From assembly GCA_034190875.2 (NCBI GenBank), contig CM067349.1:5031979-5095978 (forward strand): a DNA stretch of 64,000 bases, given 5' to 3'. The notes beneath the pieces are model-generated. The model did no database searches. It had not been told where the DNA came from and saw nothing but the letters and a program-made list of their open reading frames with translations. This DNA is from Urechis unicinctus. Lineage: Eukaryota > Annelida > Polychaeta > Xenopneusta > Urechidae. A program made the translations under genes and the position numbers. Positions 27,815 through 45,874 of the stretch are shown here, one piece after another. How positions within the stretch are numbered: position 1 is the stretch's first letter; the number at the start of each line of letters is the position of its first letter.

Positions 27815-29510
27815 GGAATGGAAAGGTAGCTACTGTTTATCGTTAACGGAATTAAAACCGTCATGAGGCAATTTGCAGCTTATTGCTGTTTTAGTAGCAT
27901 TGAATTGACAATAAAGGTAGTTATTCCCATTAGTGTAATTAAACAGATAATATAGTTGGTTTACATATTGAGCCCCATTAACATATATTAATGTTAATCA
28001 ACCCTTCGAAAGTTTAACGGTATGTGCATGTTATTGCATGTTCAGTTGGGATTACCGCAATAACCCCTGTGATTACGCGACAACTTGCTAACCGTAACAA
28101 TACGAGAACGCGATAATCATGCGCCACTTCACACTGAAATGATCAAAGTGATAAATTAGCTGCCGTGAAGTAACATTACGAGAGGGTTTTTTTCTGGGTC
28201 GCTGTGAGATTGAAGCTGGTTTCATTTATAAATTGACGGGTTGGGTTTACTTTCGATGGAGTTTTCTTATTATATTGTTAAATAGCTTACAGGCTTTTGC
28301 GATCTGCCTTGATTGAGCAAGACTGCAAAGACCATGCAAATCTTGAAAACACATTTTGTATGGGTTTCTTAAGGAACTAACGCATTCTAAGATCCGAATT
28401 AGTTCATTATGCGCTATATGTTTTGTGTAATTCATGTGCTGAAGATTTCAATTAAGCTAATTCCAGAGTTGAGGATAATGAAATGTATTTTGCTGTGTAA
28501 ATGGATTAACACGTGTCCTTCATTACTCCATATGAGAACCAATTGAGCATATCACTTCACTGTTGGACGTTATTAATTTTAAAAAATGGTTTCACAATGT
28601 TATGGTCGGGCAGAGACTTACTGTGGGTTTTGTCTTTTCTAGTTCATAGCATGCAGTCGTGTCAACGCTCGGAGGGTTTCTACTCATGTCTTTTTATGCC
28701 GATGCATTCCGAACATCTATAGCACTGGTGGGCAATGCAATTCATCAAAATGATTGACTCTGTCTAAATAAGATACTTTGAACAAATGCCGGAGTCCAAT
28801 CACCTGATTAACGTTATTGCGTTGCCAGTCTCGTCCAAAGAAGACTTGTCATCACCTGACGGCGTTTTTGTTTATGGCCAACAAGACCGATTGCTCACAA
28901 TGTGATGTAATTCAGCTCTGGTAGCACCGATACAAACCACTACAGCCATAGCTGTCCATGAAATAATCCTTGCAAATGGTTTCATTCTGAAACTAAATCG
29001 GAATAACGACATCGAGAACTGCATGTGCGCTACATTTTGCATCGCACGGAAAAGATACAAAGATTGATGTAATATTCGTCGAAGTGGTGTTTGGTCATAC
29101 AGGATGCAGTTTAGCGGTGTAAATAGTATAACCGTCTGATATCATATGACGGACCACACGAGATATCTTGGGTATAGGCGCCTTTAAATCACAGATGCCA
29201 ACTACAAGTCTGCCACCGTAAAACAGTTCCGTATAAATTTCCGCCATGAATTTACCACACTCCGCTAAATTGTAAGCAAGAATAATGATTTTTCCTTCTG
29301 TCTGTTAAATACTCATAATGACAGACTAGTTTGGGACGCCGAAACTGATATCTGGCAATGGCTGGGCTATTGATGACAAAGTCGTCACAAGTACAGGGGA
29401 AATGTACTGTCATAGGCTTATCAACAAAATATTACCTGAAAATATCCACCGCATGTTCAGCTTCTTGACGTTGCCATGGCAATAGTGTTAAAATGTAAAC
29501 AACAAATGGT
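27815..29510 (+). repeat. Repeat block F5, copy 2 (in unit B)
   Basis: This is nearly identical to 37,373-39,090 and a diverged partner of 11,195-12,875. The 99-codon minus-strand frame at 27,565-27,864, which overlaps the left edge, is also open at 37,123-37,422. At least five of the six base differences I can place in it change amino acids, so it gives no sign of protein-level constraint. Confidence 0.9.
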
Positions 29511-29517
29511 TCGTGTG

Positions 29518-29672
<155 letters not shown>

Positions 29673-30095
29673 GATTAGTATGCCTGTATGTGATAAGGCA
29701 TCTAAGTCGCCGCCTCAGCTCCAAATCTATTATGGGGTGCTTTCCTTGATATTTGTAAGATAAGCGTTGATGTATTATTTGCTTGGAATATGAACCATTC
29801 ATTCAAAGGCTTATTACATATTTTCAGAAGGGCAAGATCCTTCGAATCAAAAGTGGTCAACTACTTAAATCTGCATAGACACCGTTCAACGTTTGCAACT
29901 GTTATACGATAAGTGATCTCAAACTGCCAGTCTGCTTGCTTACACTGTTACAGAGATATTATGCTTTTCAACATGAAAGTCACTGCCCACAAGTTTCAGC
30001 GAGTTGCTCGCCGGCACATTATTCCGCACATTATTATATATTCGATTCATTAAAAGCACGTATATGTAACGCTGGTGCGTCACTTTGCAAGAGAG

Positions 30096-30131
30096 AAGTT
30101 TTGATCAAAGCAGGAAATTATGATGCGTGGT
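30096..30131 (+). repeat. 36-bp direct repeat, first copy
   Basis: This 36-base sequence (starting aagttttgatcaaagcagg) recurs exactly at 30,483-30,518, 387 bases downstream. Both copies also occur in the inverted segment of unit C, near 39,122 and 39,509, the latter with slight changes. Confidence 0.95.
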
Positions 30132-30482
30132 TTCTATCTATTCGTTGTGTTGGGTAATGTTGTAATTGTACAAACGTTACATTGAGAGACAATCGTCGTC
30201 TTAAGCAGTTGATAAGATACAAGCTCGTTTGAGCTGCTCAATTCGACATACATTTGTGAGCACAAAGTCGGTTTTCTCTCTAGAAAAGAACGGCATTTCA
30301 GATAAGTATTCAATGTAAATCATTGAGGGACACATAAGCAGATATATGACCGATTATATATCACGCGGTAACATGTTTCATTGCACGTCGAATAGCACAT
30401 TAACATGTATTTACCTTGATGGTGAAAGTAGTGATATTCATTAAAACTAAAATCTATGCACAATCACTTCATTTCATCAGAA

Positions 30483-30518
30483 AAGTTTTGATCAAAGCAG
30501 GAAATTATGATGCGTGGT
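30483..30518 (+). repeat. 36-bp direct repeat, second copy
   Basis: This is an exact copy of 30,096-30,131. It lies close to one breakpoint of the B/C inversion. Confidence 0.95.
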
Positions 30519-30540
30519 CCATCGTGTAATTTTACAACTT

Positions 30541-32139
30541 TTGTGTGTGTATTTCGGTCACGTTCCTCAGAATTAGCATCACATATACGACGGTTTTTGT
30601 AGGTCAATGGTCAGTGCTAATTGATAAATGCTAATGTTACCGGTTCCGTGTATGTTTGGTAATTGACAACATGGGGGTTTATGTAGTTTAAAAAGGCAAA
30701 GACGATACACCCATAGTCACAACACTCAAAAGGGCGAGTAATATTATACATATATTCGACCAATAATCTTGCTGTCATTATATTGGACCGTTCTCTTCCA
30801 ACGCTGATGAATGCTTTAGCACACTCTTACGCTTCGATCAATCTTGTCCGAAAGTGGTAATCACAGGTGGTTTAGAAATATCCCAATTCAGATGGGCAAG
30901 CTCTATTTCTCAATTAACAAACTTATATTGGCAATTAACAAACTTATATTGCCAATTAAACGATCTTCGACCAGCTCTATGACTGTCTCATATACTGTAA
31001 GGATTGACATTATAAAAACAAATGACACATATTGTTTAAAAATGTAAAATGATTGAATAATGAGATGCAGTATACATACATGGAACTGGCAGCAGAAGAA
31101 ATTCGTAAAAAGAAAAAACATTCGAAAAAGATAATACGTGGGGTATTTTCCATCGACCAATAAGATTTGCTTAGCTTTTGCAAATTCTTATCAACACGCC
31201 TTGTCAGTTGGCAGTTGATAAGTAGATTTACAGCCTGATAACCCAGTTCTTTAGTTACTGTGCTTTTGATTGCAGGTAACAATAATTTCCCTGCTACTAT
31301 GCTAGCGATACAATGGCGACATGCATTTCACAAATGCACAACATGTCACGGACGTGACAATGATTCCTCTTCACTGATTCGGCTAGCCCTTATAACACTA
31401 TTTGCTGAGCCTGATACCTTATAACATAACATGGGAAGAGCCGATAGTTCACTGGTTGCCGGATGTTAATTCTCCGATAGGTTCAACTGCAAATACGAAT
31501 TACATGAGACAATATTATATAAGACATGGTCTTTTGACAACAACAAAAAGACTTTAAAGCGAGTAAATTGATTAATTGCTTTGCTTGAAACAAGTAACGT
31601 TTTTATACAACTAGCTTAAGACAGCCGCTGAAGACGTTAGCGCCCGCACAGTCGCATCATTTTAAGCCGATCACTCACAGGAGGAATTTACAGCCAAGCG
31701 CATTATGCTGTGAATAATACCAACACCAAAAGACCATAGCCTGGGGCTGTCAAATCAAGTTCAAATAGTTTGGTTTTTTTTACTTCCAAACTGACTGATG
31801 CTTTTTATTCTGTAGAAGATTTAACCTTGGTGACAACTATCTTTGTGTGGTACGATAATTACATTAACTATGCACCAATCATTAACGTTACTACGTGTCA
31901 CATCTTATCGGTGACATTTTAGATTAGAAAAGATCAGTGGCATCAATTCATTTTTCCGTTTTTGCAAGGATTAACTCAGAAAGAAAAGTGCTTTGACCAC
32001 AAGCTGTGAATCACCGGCAGCTAAGTAAACCAAATGTGGATGGTAGATATACAAATATCACATAAGCACATATCTACAAATCTAAGGTAAGCCATGGCCC
32101 GTTAACGTCAACTGAACCGCACGTAGCATTAACGGTCAG
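30541..32139. other. Unit B middle section without gene
   Basis: This is nearly identical to 40,588-42,180 in unit C and absent from round one (12,876-13,129). Open frames at 30,844-31,047 (plus) and 30,903-31,282 (minus) are low-complexity, Ile/Leu/Lys-rich and unrecognised. Confidence 0.7.
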
Positions 32140-35400
<3,261 letters not shown>

Positions 35401-35403
35401 TAT

Positions 35404-35498
35404 ATAATAATCATAATGATAGTAATCATCAACATCATCACCATTATTATCATCTTCATCATTGTCATCATCATAATCATCATCATCATCATCACCAT
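35404..35498. repeat. (CAT/ATC)n trinucleotide microsatellite, unit C
   Basis: This corresponds to 26,860-26,955, with a shorter pure run and an ATA interruption. It lies directly at the B/C junction. Confidence 0.97.
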
Positions 35499-35630
35499 TT
35501 GAACCAACGACGACATGACCAATAATGTGATCCATATCAGTCATGATTATGATGAGCGCCAGTCTTTTCGTACCACGTGCATGTGAGCAAAATATTATTG
35601 CAGTGAATGTGCCTCCATAGCTATATGTTA

Positions 35631-35682
35631 GTTATCGCATGGTCACGTGGTCCCCATATCACCCACGTGACCATGCGATAAC
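35631..35682. repeat. Perfect 20-bp inverted repeat, 12-base loop
   Basis: The arms are 35,631-35,650 (gttatcgcatggtcacgtgg) and 35,663-35,682, exact reverse complements, with a 12-base loop. The outer 12 bases match the ends of the element at 36,264-36,360. The loop, read on the minus strand, shares ggtgatatggg with that element's interior, so this looks like a shortened relative. Confidence 0.97.
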
Positions 35683-35684
35683 AT

Positions 35685-35716
35685 GATTATCGCGATGGCA
35701 CCTACACGCGATAATC
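35685..35716. repeat. Perfect 10-bp inverted repeat, 12-base loop
   Basis: The arms are gattatcgcg and cgcgataatc around a 12-base loop, two bases after the preceding hairpin. The right arm and the sequence after it (cgcgataatcaagc) resemble a patch of block F5 at 28,115 and 37,666. Confidence 0.95.
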
Positions 35717-36263
35717 AAGCACGACGCTGTCTCCTAAAAATGATAATTAGCGTGAACCTATGTTGTGTAAGGTATCTGTCTGGGACCTGTAAATATGAGA
35801 GGTAGTCCCTTAATCCCTCATTCGGCCTCAGCTGCCTGTCATGATGAATTCAACTTTAGGAGATCTCGAAGATTTATCTTTTTTCGACTCTATGCTTCAA
35901 TACTTTGTTGTGTGAGACCTGCCGAAATTTCCAAACTCCGGTAATCAGAGCTCCGCCGACTTCGCCGTTGTTTGATGTTAGCAACACTGTAGCGCAGTAG
36001 ACACAGCTCGGCAGGTGTTACAATTTCGTGCCTCAGCATGATTCCGGGGAGATGGGATAATACCGTGACTTCTCGATGAGCGCTACGCAACCTGATTAGC
36101 GGCAAGCAAGCAAATGACTCTTGAGAAAACCTTCGCTTTAAGACTTGTTAAGTGTGTGTAATATTAAGAATCTCCGTAGTGTTGTCATGCTAGAGCAGCG
36201 GTGCTCTGTGAGGGACCATCTCAAGTGAAGTTGTTTCTCGGTGATATATCGACACGGTTGCAG

Positions 36264-36360
36264 TTATCGCATGGCAAACTGTGCGTTTGAGGTGATATGG
36301 GAAAAAGACCGAGCTTTTTCTCGAGCTCTTATTGGCTGAGAGTAGGGTGCCATGCGATAA
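36264..36360. mobile_element. 97-bp miniature inverted-repeat element with 5-bp flanking duplication
   Basis: The element begins with ttatcgcatggca (36,264-36,276) and ends with its exact reverse complement tgccatgcgataa (36,348-36,360). It is flanked on both sides by tgcag (36,259-36,263 and 36,361-36,365), as expected for a 5-base target-site duplication. There is no coding capacity. This is the signature of a miniature inverted-repeat transposable element. The superfamily is not identifiable from these ends. Confidence 0.8.
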
Positions 36361-36644
36361 TGCAGAATATCATGGTGTACTCATCACCCTAATAAACATT
36401 TCATTGGTTTAGCCACCCCGGCTGTTTAAACTAAAGGTTTCACGCGGTACACGACAGCTTGCCAAATCTAGCCAGGTCATTGAATAATTTTATCGTGAAT
36501 TGGTGTCACTATTCCAAACACTCGCTGTGCAAACGATCATATCTGACTAACCTGTTAGGCGCAAGAGGCAGCGATCGTCAAATAATTTCAGCACCCATAC
36601 TCTCAAGCAAGCGACTTAATTAATCCATTTTTATCGTAGCTACA

Positions 36645-37372
36645 GTGTCATGATAATATATAACCTGCCATTATATCAGCTTTGTAGGCAAAAACTTCAG
36701 ATTTCATATCACACTGAGTAAACTGATTAAGAATCCGACTAGACGGGCAAATATTATTCAGTCAACAAATTGATGGCAAAATCGAATTCTAATATGCGGA
36801 ATATTTGCATATGAATATATTAACGAGCCGGCATGCAAGCTGACTCTCAGAATTGGACTTTAGGTAAACTATTCATGAATGATAGTTTCCAGATACTCCA
36901 TTCACATTCAGGCGCTCCGCAAAGATATTCCACTGTTTCATGACAATATAGTATCATACAACGCCCGACCTCGATTAAAAACATTAATCTAGACGCATCT
37001 TAACTGATGATTAATTCAAAATCATGAGCTAGTGAAGCATTCAAATACAAGGATTGCCTCTAAATACCAAACTCGCTGATTGTTGGTTCATTTCATTAAA
37101 AAATAAATAATTAAAAGATAGTCTACTGGTAATACCTGCCATTTAAGGCATTGTTCCAATCAATATTCACACTGGCAAGGCAGTTGAAATGAAAACATTT
37201 GAATTTCCTGACACTTCCGTTGTTAGCATTGCCACAGGCAAATTGTAGTAGAACCATAGAAATGCAGCGGGTGTGGACTATTTCAGTCAAGCTCCGACGA
37301 TCATTGTAGGATGCAGAGCTTATGATAAAACATGTTGATGGAACAGTTGTTACTACATTGATTATATATTTT
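36645..37372 (+). other. Unit C left section without gene
   Basis: This is nearly identical to 27,088-27,815 in unit B. It includes most of the 99-codon minus frame 37,123-37,422. That frame differs from its B counterpart almost only by amino-acid-changing substitutions, so I do not call it a gene. Confidence 0.7.
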
Positions 37373-39087
37373 GGAATGGAAAGGTAGCTACTGTTTATCG
37401 TTAACGGAATTAACACCGACATGAGGCAATTTGCAGATTATTGCTGTTTTAGTAGCATTGAATTGACAATAAAGATAGTTATTCCCATTAGTGTAATTAA
37501 ACAGATAATATGTTTGGTTTACATATTGAGCCCCATTAACATATATTAATGTTAACCAACCCTTCTAAAGTTTAACGGTATGTGCATGTTATTGCATGTT
37601 CAGTTGGGATTACCGCAATAACCCCTGTGATTACGCGACAACTTGCTAACCGTAACAATACGCGATAATCATGCGCCACTTCACACTGAAATGATCAAAG
37701 TGATAAATTAGCTGCCGTGAGGAACATTACGAGAGGGGATTTTTCTGGGTCGCTGTGAGATTGAAGCTGGTTTCATTTATAAATAGACGAGTTGGGTTTA
37801 CTTTTGAGTTTTCTTATTTTATTGTCAAATAGCTTAAAGGCTTTTGCGATCAGCCTTGATTGAGCAAGACTGCAAAGACCATGCAAATCTTGAAAACACA
37901 TTTTGTATGGGTTTCTTAAGGAACTAACGCATTCGAAGATCCGAATTAGTTCATTATGCGCTATATGTTTTGTGTAATTCATGTGCTGAACATTTCAATA
38001 AAGCTGATTCCAGAGGAGTTGAGAATAATGAAATGTATTTTGCTGTGTAAATGGATTAACACGTGTCCTTCATTACTCCATATGAGAACCAATTGAGCAT
38101 ATCAGTTCACTGGTGGACGTTATTAATCTAAAAAAATGGTTTCACAATGTTATGGTCGGGCTGAGACTTACTGTGGGTTTTGTCTTTTCTAGTTCATAAC
38201 ATGCAGTCGTGTCAACGCTCGGAGGGTTTCTACTCATGTCTTTTTATGCCGATGCATTCCGAACCTCTATAGCACTGGTGGGGGAGATTGGCGGGGGGAG
38301 CGAAAAGGCAATGCAATTCATCAAAATGATTGACTCTGTCTAAATAAGATACTTTGAACAAATGCCGGAGTCCAATCAACCTGATTAACGTTATTGCGTC
38401 GCCAGTCTTGTCCAAAGAAGACTTGTCATCACCTGAAGGCGTTTTTGTATATAGCCAACAAGACCGATTGCTCACAATGTGATATAATTCAGCTCTGGTA
38501 GCGCCGATACAAACCGCTACAGCCATATCTGTCCATGAAATATTCCTTGCAAATGTTTTTATTCTGAAACTAAATCTGAATAACGACATCGAGAATTGCA
38601 TGTGCGCTACATTACGCATCGCACGGAAAAGATACAAAGATTGATGTAATATTCGTCGAAGTGGTGTTTGGTCATGCAGGATGCAGTTTAGCGGTGTAAA
38701 TTGTATAAGCGTCTGATATCATATGACGGACCACACGAGATATCTTGGGTATAGCCGCTTTTAAATCATAGATGCCAACTACAAGTCTGCCACCGTAAAA
38801 CAGTTCCGTATGAAATTTCCGCCGTGCAATTTACCACACTCCGCTAAGTTGTAAGCAAGAATAATTACTTTTCCTTCTGTCTGTTAAATACTCATATTGA
38901 CAGACTAGTTTGGGACGCCGAAACTGATTTCTGGCAATGGTTGGGCTATTGATGACCAAATCGTCACAAGTACAGGGGAAATGTACTATCATAGGCTCAT
39001 CATCAAAATATTACCTGAAAATATCCACCGCATGTTCAGCTTCTTGACGTTGCCATGGCAATAATGTTAAAATGTAAACAACAAATG
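37373..39087 (+). repeat. Repeat block F5, copy 3 (in unit C)
   Basis: This is the partner of 27,815-29,510. The 135-codon minus frame at 38,230-38,637 is the longest non-repetitive open frame in the window. In unit B it is cut by a one-base deletion near 28,804 and a stop, and in round one only a differently bounded piece remains. Confidence 0.9.
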
Positions 39088-39975
39088 GTTCGTGTGCAAA
39101 ATTTGTACAATTACACGATGGACCACGCATCATAATTTCCTGCTTTGATCAAAACTTTTCTGATGAAATGAAGTGATTGTACATAGATGTTAGTTTTGAT
39201 GAATGTCACTACTTTCACCATGAAGGTAAATACATGTTAATGTGCTATTCAACGTGCAATGAAACATGTTACCGCGTGTAATATAATCGGTCATATATCT
39301 GCTTATGAGTCCCTCAATGATTTACATTGAATACTTATCTGAAATGCCGTTCTTTTCTAGCGAGAAAACCGACTTTGTGCTCACAAATGTATGTCGAATT
39401 GAGCAGCTCAAACGAGCTTGTATCTTATCAACGGCTTAGGACCATTATTGTCTCCCAATGTAACGTTTGTACAATTACAACATTACCCAACACAACGAAT
39501 AGATAGAAACCACGCATCATAATTTCCTGCTTTGATGAAAACCTCTCTCTTGCAAAGGGACGCACCAGCGTTACATATACATGCTTTTAATGAATCGCAT
39601 ATATAATACTGTGCGGAATAATGTGCCGGCGAGCATCTCGCTGAAACTTGTGGGGAGTGACTTTCATGTTGAAAAGCATAATATCTCTGTAACAGTGTAA
39701 GCAAGCAAAACTGGCAGTTTGAGATCACTTATCGTATAACAGTTGCAAGCGTTGAACGGGTGTCAATGCAGATTTAAGTAGTTGACCACTTTTGATTCGA
39801 AGGATCTTGCCCTTCTAAAAATATGTAATAAGCCTTTGAATAAATGGTTCATATTCCAAGCAAATAATACATCAACGCTTATCTTACAAATATCAAGGAA
39901 AGCACACCATAATAGATTTGGAGCTGAGGCGGCGACTTAGATGCCTTATAGCATACAGGCACGCTAATTCCATTT
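39088..39975 (-). repeat. Inverted counterpart of 29,669-30,540
   Basis: Unit C carries this section as the reverse complement of unit B, while sequences on both outer sides remain co-directional. The left breakpoint falls within gtgcaaaa at about 39,090. The right homology ends near 39,975, where B has its AT tract. Confidence 0.93.
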
Positions 39976-40588
<613 letters not shown>

Positions 40589-42179
40589 TTTCGGTCACGT
40601 TCCTCAGAATAAGCATCACTTATACGACGGTTTTTGTAGGTCAATGGTCAGTGCTAATTGATAAATGCTAATGTTACCGGTTCCGTGTATGTTTGGCAAA
40701 TGACAACCTGGGGCTTTATGTGTTTAAAAAGGCAAAGAAGATACACCCATAGTCACAACACTCAAAAGGGCGAGGAATATTATACATATATTCGACCAAT
40801 AATCTCGCTGTCATAATATTGGACCGTTCTCTTCCAACGCTGATGAATGCTTTAGCACACTCTTACGCTTCAATCAATCTTGTCTGAAAGTGGTAATCAC
40901 AGGTGGTTTAGAAATATCCCAATTCAGATGGGCAAGCTCTGTTTCTCAATTAACAAACTTATATTGACAATTATCAAACTTATATTGCCCATTAAACGAT
41001 CTGCGACCAGCTCTATGACTGTCTCATATACTGTAAGGATTGACATTATAAAAACAAATGACACATATTGTTTAAAAATGTAAAATGATTGAATAATGAG
41101 ATGCAGTATACATACATGGAACTGGCAGCAGAAGAAATTCGTAAAAAGAAAAAAACAATCGAAAAAGATAATACGTGGGGTATTTTCCATCGACCAATAA
41201 GATTTGATTAGCTTTTGAAAATTCTTATCAACACGCCTTGTCAGTTGGCAGTGACAAGTAGATTTACAGCCTGATAACCCAGTTCTTAAGTTACTGTGCT
41301 TTTGATTGCAGGTAACAATAAATGTTCCCTGCTGCTATGCTAGCGATACAATGGCGACATGCATTTCACAACAGCACAACATGTCACGGACGTGACAATG
41401 ATTCCTCTTCACTGATTCGGCTAGCCCAAATAACACTATTTGCTGAGCCTGATACCTTATAACATATCATGGGGAGAGCCGATAGTTCACTGGTTGCCGG
41501 ATGTTAATTCTCCGATAGGTTCAACTGCAAATACGAATTACATGACACAATATTATGTAAGACATGGTCTTTTGACAACAACAAAAAGACTTTAAAGCGA
41601 GTGAATGGATTAATTACCTTGCTTGAAACAAGTAACTTTTTTATACAACTAGCTTAAGACAGTCGCTGAAGCCGTTAGCGCCCGCACAGTCGCATCATTT
41701 TATGCCGATCACCCACAGGAGGAATTTACAGCCAAGCGCATTAAGCTGTGAATAATACCAACACCAAAAGACCATAGCCTGGGGCCGTCAAATCAAGTTC
41801 AAATAGTTTGGTTTTTTTACTTCCAAACTGACTGATGCTTTTTATTCTGTAGAAGATTTAACCTTGGTGACGACTATCTTTGTGCGGTACGATAATTACA
41901 TTAACTATGCACCAATCATTAACGTTACTACGTGTCACATCTTATCGTTGACATTTTAGATTAGAAAAGATCAGTGGCATCAATTCATTCATCCGTTTTT
42001 GCAAGGATTAACTCAGAAAGAAAAGTGCTTTGACCACAAGCCGTGAATCACCGGCAGCTAAGTAAACCAAATGTGGATGGTAGATATACAAATATCACAT
42101 AAGTACATATCTACAAATCTAAGGTAAGCCATGGCCCGTTAACGTCAACTGAACCGCACGTAGCATTAACGGTCAGGTA
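40589..42179. other. Unit C middle section without gene
   Basis: This is the counterpart of 30,552-32,139, with occasional substitutions and short indels. No gene is recognised. Confidence 0.7.
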
Positions 42180-44196
42180 TTGGCAGCTGAAATAAATTCA
42201 ATGGGTATTATTATTCGGACCATAGCTTTGTTGAGGTCGCCGTTTTAGATTTGCAGAGCCATCGCTCTTCCGCACTACGGCATCAATGAATTCCAATTAG
42301 TCAAACTGATGTTTACGGTCCGTAGGCGTGCATGAGAAGTTGTAAACAACCGTTAATTAAATTGTCAGTTTTGCAAAGCCAAGTAGTACAAAAACAGTAA
42401 GGCGATCAGAGACATAGACATCTTTGTCGATGGTTTATTGACAGGAACCTAGTATCTATCAACTGCCCGGTCGTTTGCAATACCAAGAGTAAATCCACTG
42501 TGTTTGATACTAGGATGGGTTGAAATATATTGCATAATTATAGTGCGATCGTCTGCCACATTGGTGTGGAAAATATCTTCCTTGCAATACAAATTAATTT
42601 GACATTCCTTAAAATCTCTAACATGAATAAAACTATCGCATCTTTGGAGAATATGACTCCAGGGCCTGTCAAAACAAGCATTACGCAATGCATATCTTAG
42701 GGCTTTCGTTTTTCAAGGCGTTATCACCTGTATTTATTCTACTCAAATACAAGCTTACATCGTCTTGGCGTATTGAGGTTTAAGTAAACATCACTGCTAG
42801 TCAATACCACTTTATTCATTGCTAAAAAGCTTTTTTTAGAAGAAATCCTGTATATGTTTGTGTTACGTACGTTAAACTATGTTCAATTGATCCAAGCTTT
42901 CGCGAGCGACATGGAGAAGCAACCGTTCATACGAGTCCCGTGATGTAACACAAATAAGGCTATTACCAGTGGTTCAGTGGTTATATTGATTGATCAAATT
43001 TGTACGTAAGAGTGGGTTCGCATTATCAAAGGCAGCACATTAGGATATAGCCCACCGTTCATGTTAAATATTTTACTAGCGTGAGGCCATGTGGTGAGTT
43101 TATCACTAGCTGAGCAAGTGTAATCAAGTCCCACATGCTACTTCACTTGAGTGGAAGTGACGAGACGTGTAAATCATGGATGATTGCTTTGATAGTTGCA
43201 TTGAATTGACAATATCGGTAACCAATCATGTTAGGAAATAGCATCACAGAATAGAGTGGCTCCCGATATGGTGCGCTTTTGACACCTATTTATGTTGAAA
43301 ACCCTCCGTAACGTTCAATGATACTGTTGAGGAATGCCAACACGTGTCAGATCAGATTATCATCGCGTACTTAGAAAAGCAGAGCCTATTTAATGCACGT
43401 ACATCTAAGTGAACCAGCTAACGCAAAATTAAAAAGTATTGCTAACTACAAAGTAACAGATAGTTTATGTCATAAAATTATAAGAACCTAATTTATTTAC
43501 CCGAGGGGAGCAATGCTCAAATACATTCGCCACATGTGGGACTCATTAGTAAATTATTTCTTGCATTATCGCCTAATCAAATCAAACCTCACTTAATGTC
43601 CAGCATGTTCACTAACATATACCAATCGACAATGCTCACTACTGTGCATCATTTCATTGTAATGTATGTGTGAAAGCGTGTTGCAAGATTGTGAGCCTGT
43701 TGAATTTATTTATTTATATTGCTACGCAATTCATACTGCTTAGAAATTGTTCCGTCAAAATCTGATCGCTAATTCCATTATACGTTGTCACCCATATATT
43801 GATAGAGTTTACGAGTATGTGGTTGACGCCAGCATTGTAACAGCATTAGCCGGAGGAAGGTGCTATATAGTAATAGGCTTTGCAGACCAAAGTCATTTTG
43901 TGAAAGAGAGTGTTAATCCAACCTAACATTGCCAAATTTTCTCTGCCCAAGTGTTGTATACTCTACAGTATTCATGGTGATTGGACAAGCATGTGTGACT
44001 TGATTGCATGAGAGACCTCATGTTGTTTTCTGCTTTTCTCTCAAAAAACATTGTAGCGTCACTTCCAGCATATGTCGGAACCAATTGAAACAGGGTCCCG
44101 AATCAAGCGAGCTCTGTGAATACTAATGCTGTTCTTATATCATGCCCATTTCCAGTATGGCTACATGCCGACCGCAGAGTGGTGGCTCAGGTTCAT
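42180..44196 (+). repeat. Repeat block F6, copy 3 (in unit C)
   Basis: This is nearly identical to 32,140-34,165, including the region of the 79-codon minus frame at 42,449-42,688. It ends in the AT tract. Confidence 0.9.

Positions 44197-45874
<1,678 letters not shown>

Larger units (their letters stand above)
35631..36644. mobile_element. 1,014-bp insertion carrying hairpin elements
   Basis: Unit B has an intact, uninterrupted sequence at 27,080-27,095 where unit C carries these 1,014 bases. The insertion starts with two adjacent hairpins (35,631-35,682 and 35,685-35,716) and contains a third element at 36,264-36,360 with terminal inverted repeats and a 5-base flanking repeat. It reads as richer in G and C than its neighbours. 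A 71-codon minus frame at 35,890-36,105 matches no family I know and no transposase is visible. The overall ends are not clear inverted repeats. A shared tagctat/tagctac sequence flanks both sides and could be a target duplication, so the whole may be a composite or non-autonomous element. Confidence 0.7.

Noticed and set aside
27565-27864. 99-codon minus frame conserved in units B and C
   Set aside because: The copies are only recently separated, and almost every difference between them changes an amino acid, the opposite of purifying selection.
29936-30157. 73-codon frame retained in B and in the inverted part of C
   Set aside because: Nearly all differences are replacement changes. Openness is expected after so recent a duplication.
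35631-35716. Rho-independent terminators or structured RNA
   Set aside because: There is no adjacent gene and no U tract. Relation to the element at 36,264 makes fold-back mobile elements a better explanation.
38230-38637. 135-codon minus-strand frame, the longest non-repetitive frame
   Set aside because: In the nearly identical unit B it is broken by a one-base deletion and a stop, and in round one only an altered fragment remains. No recognisable domain.
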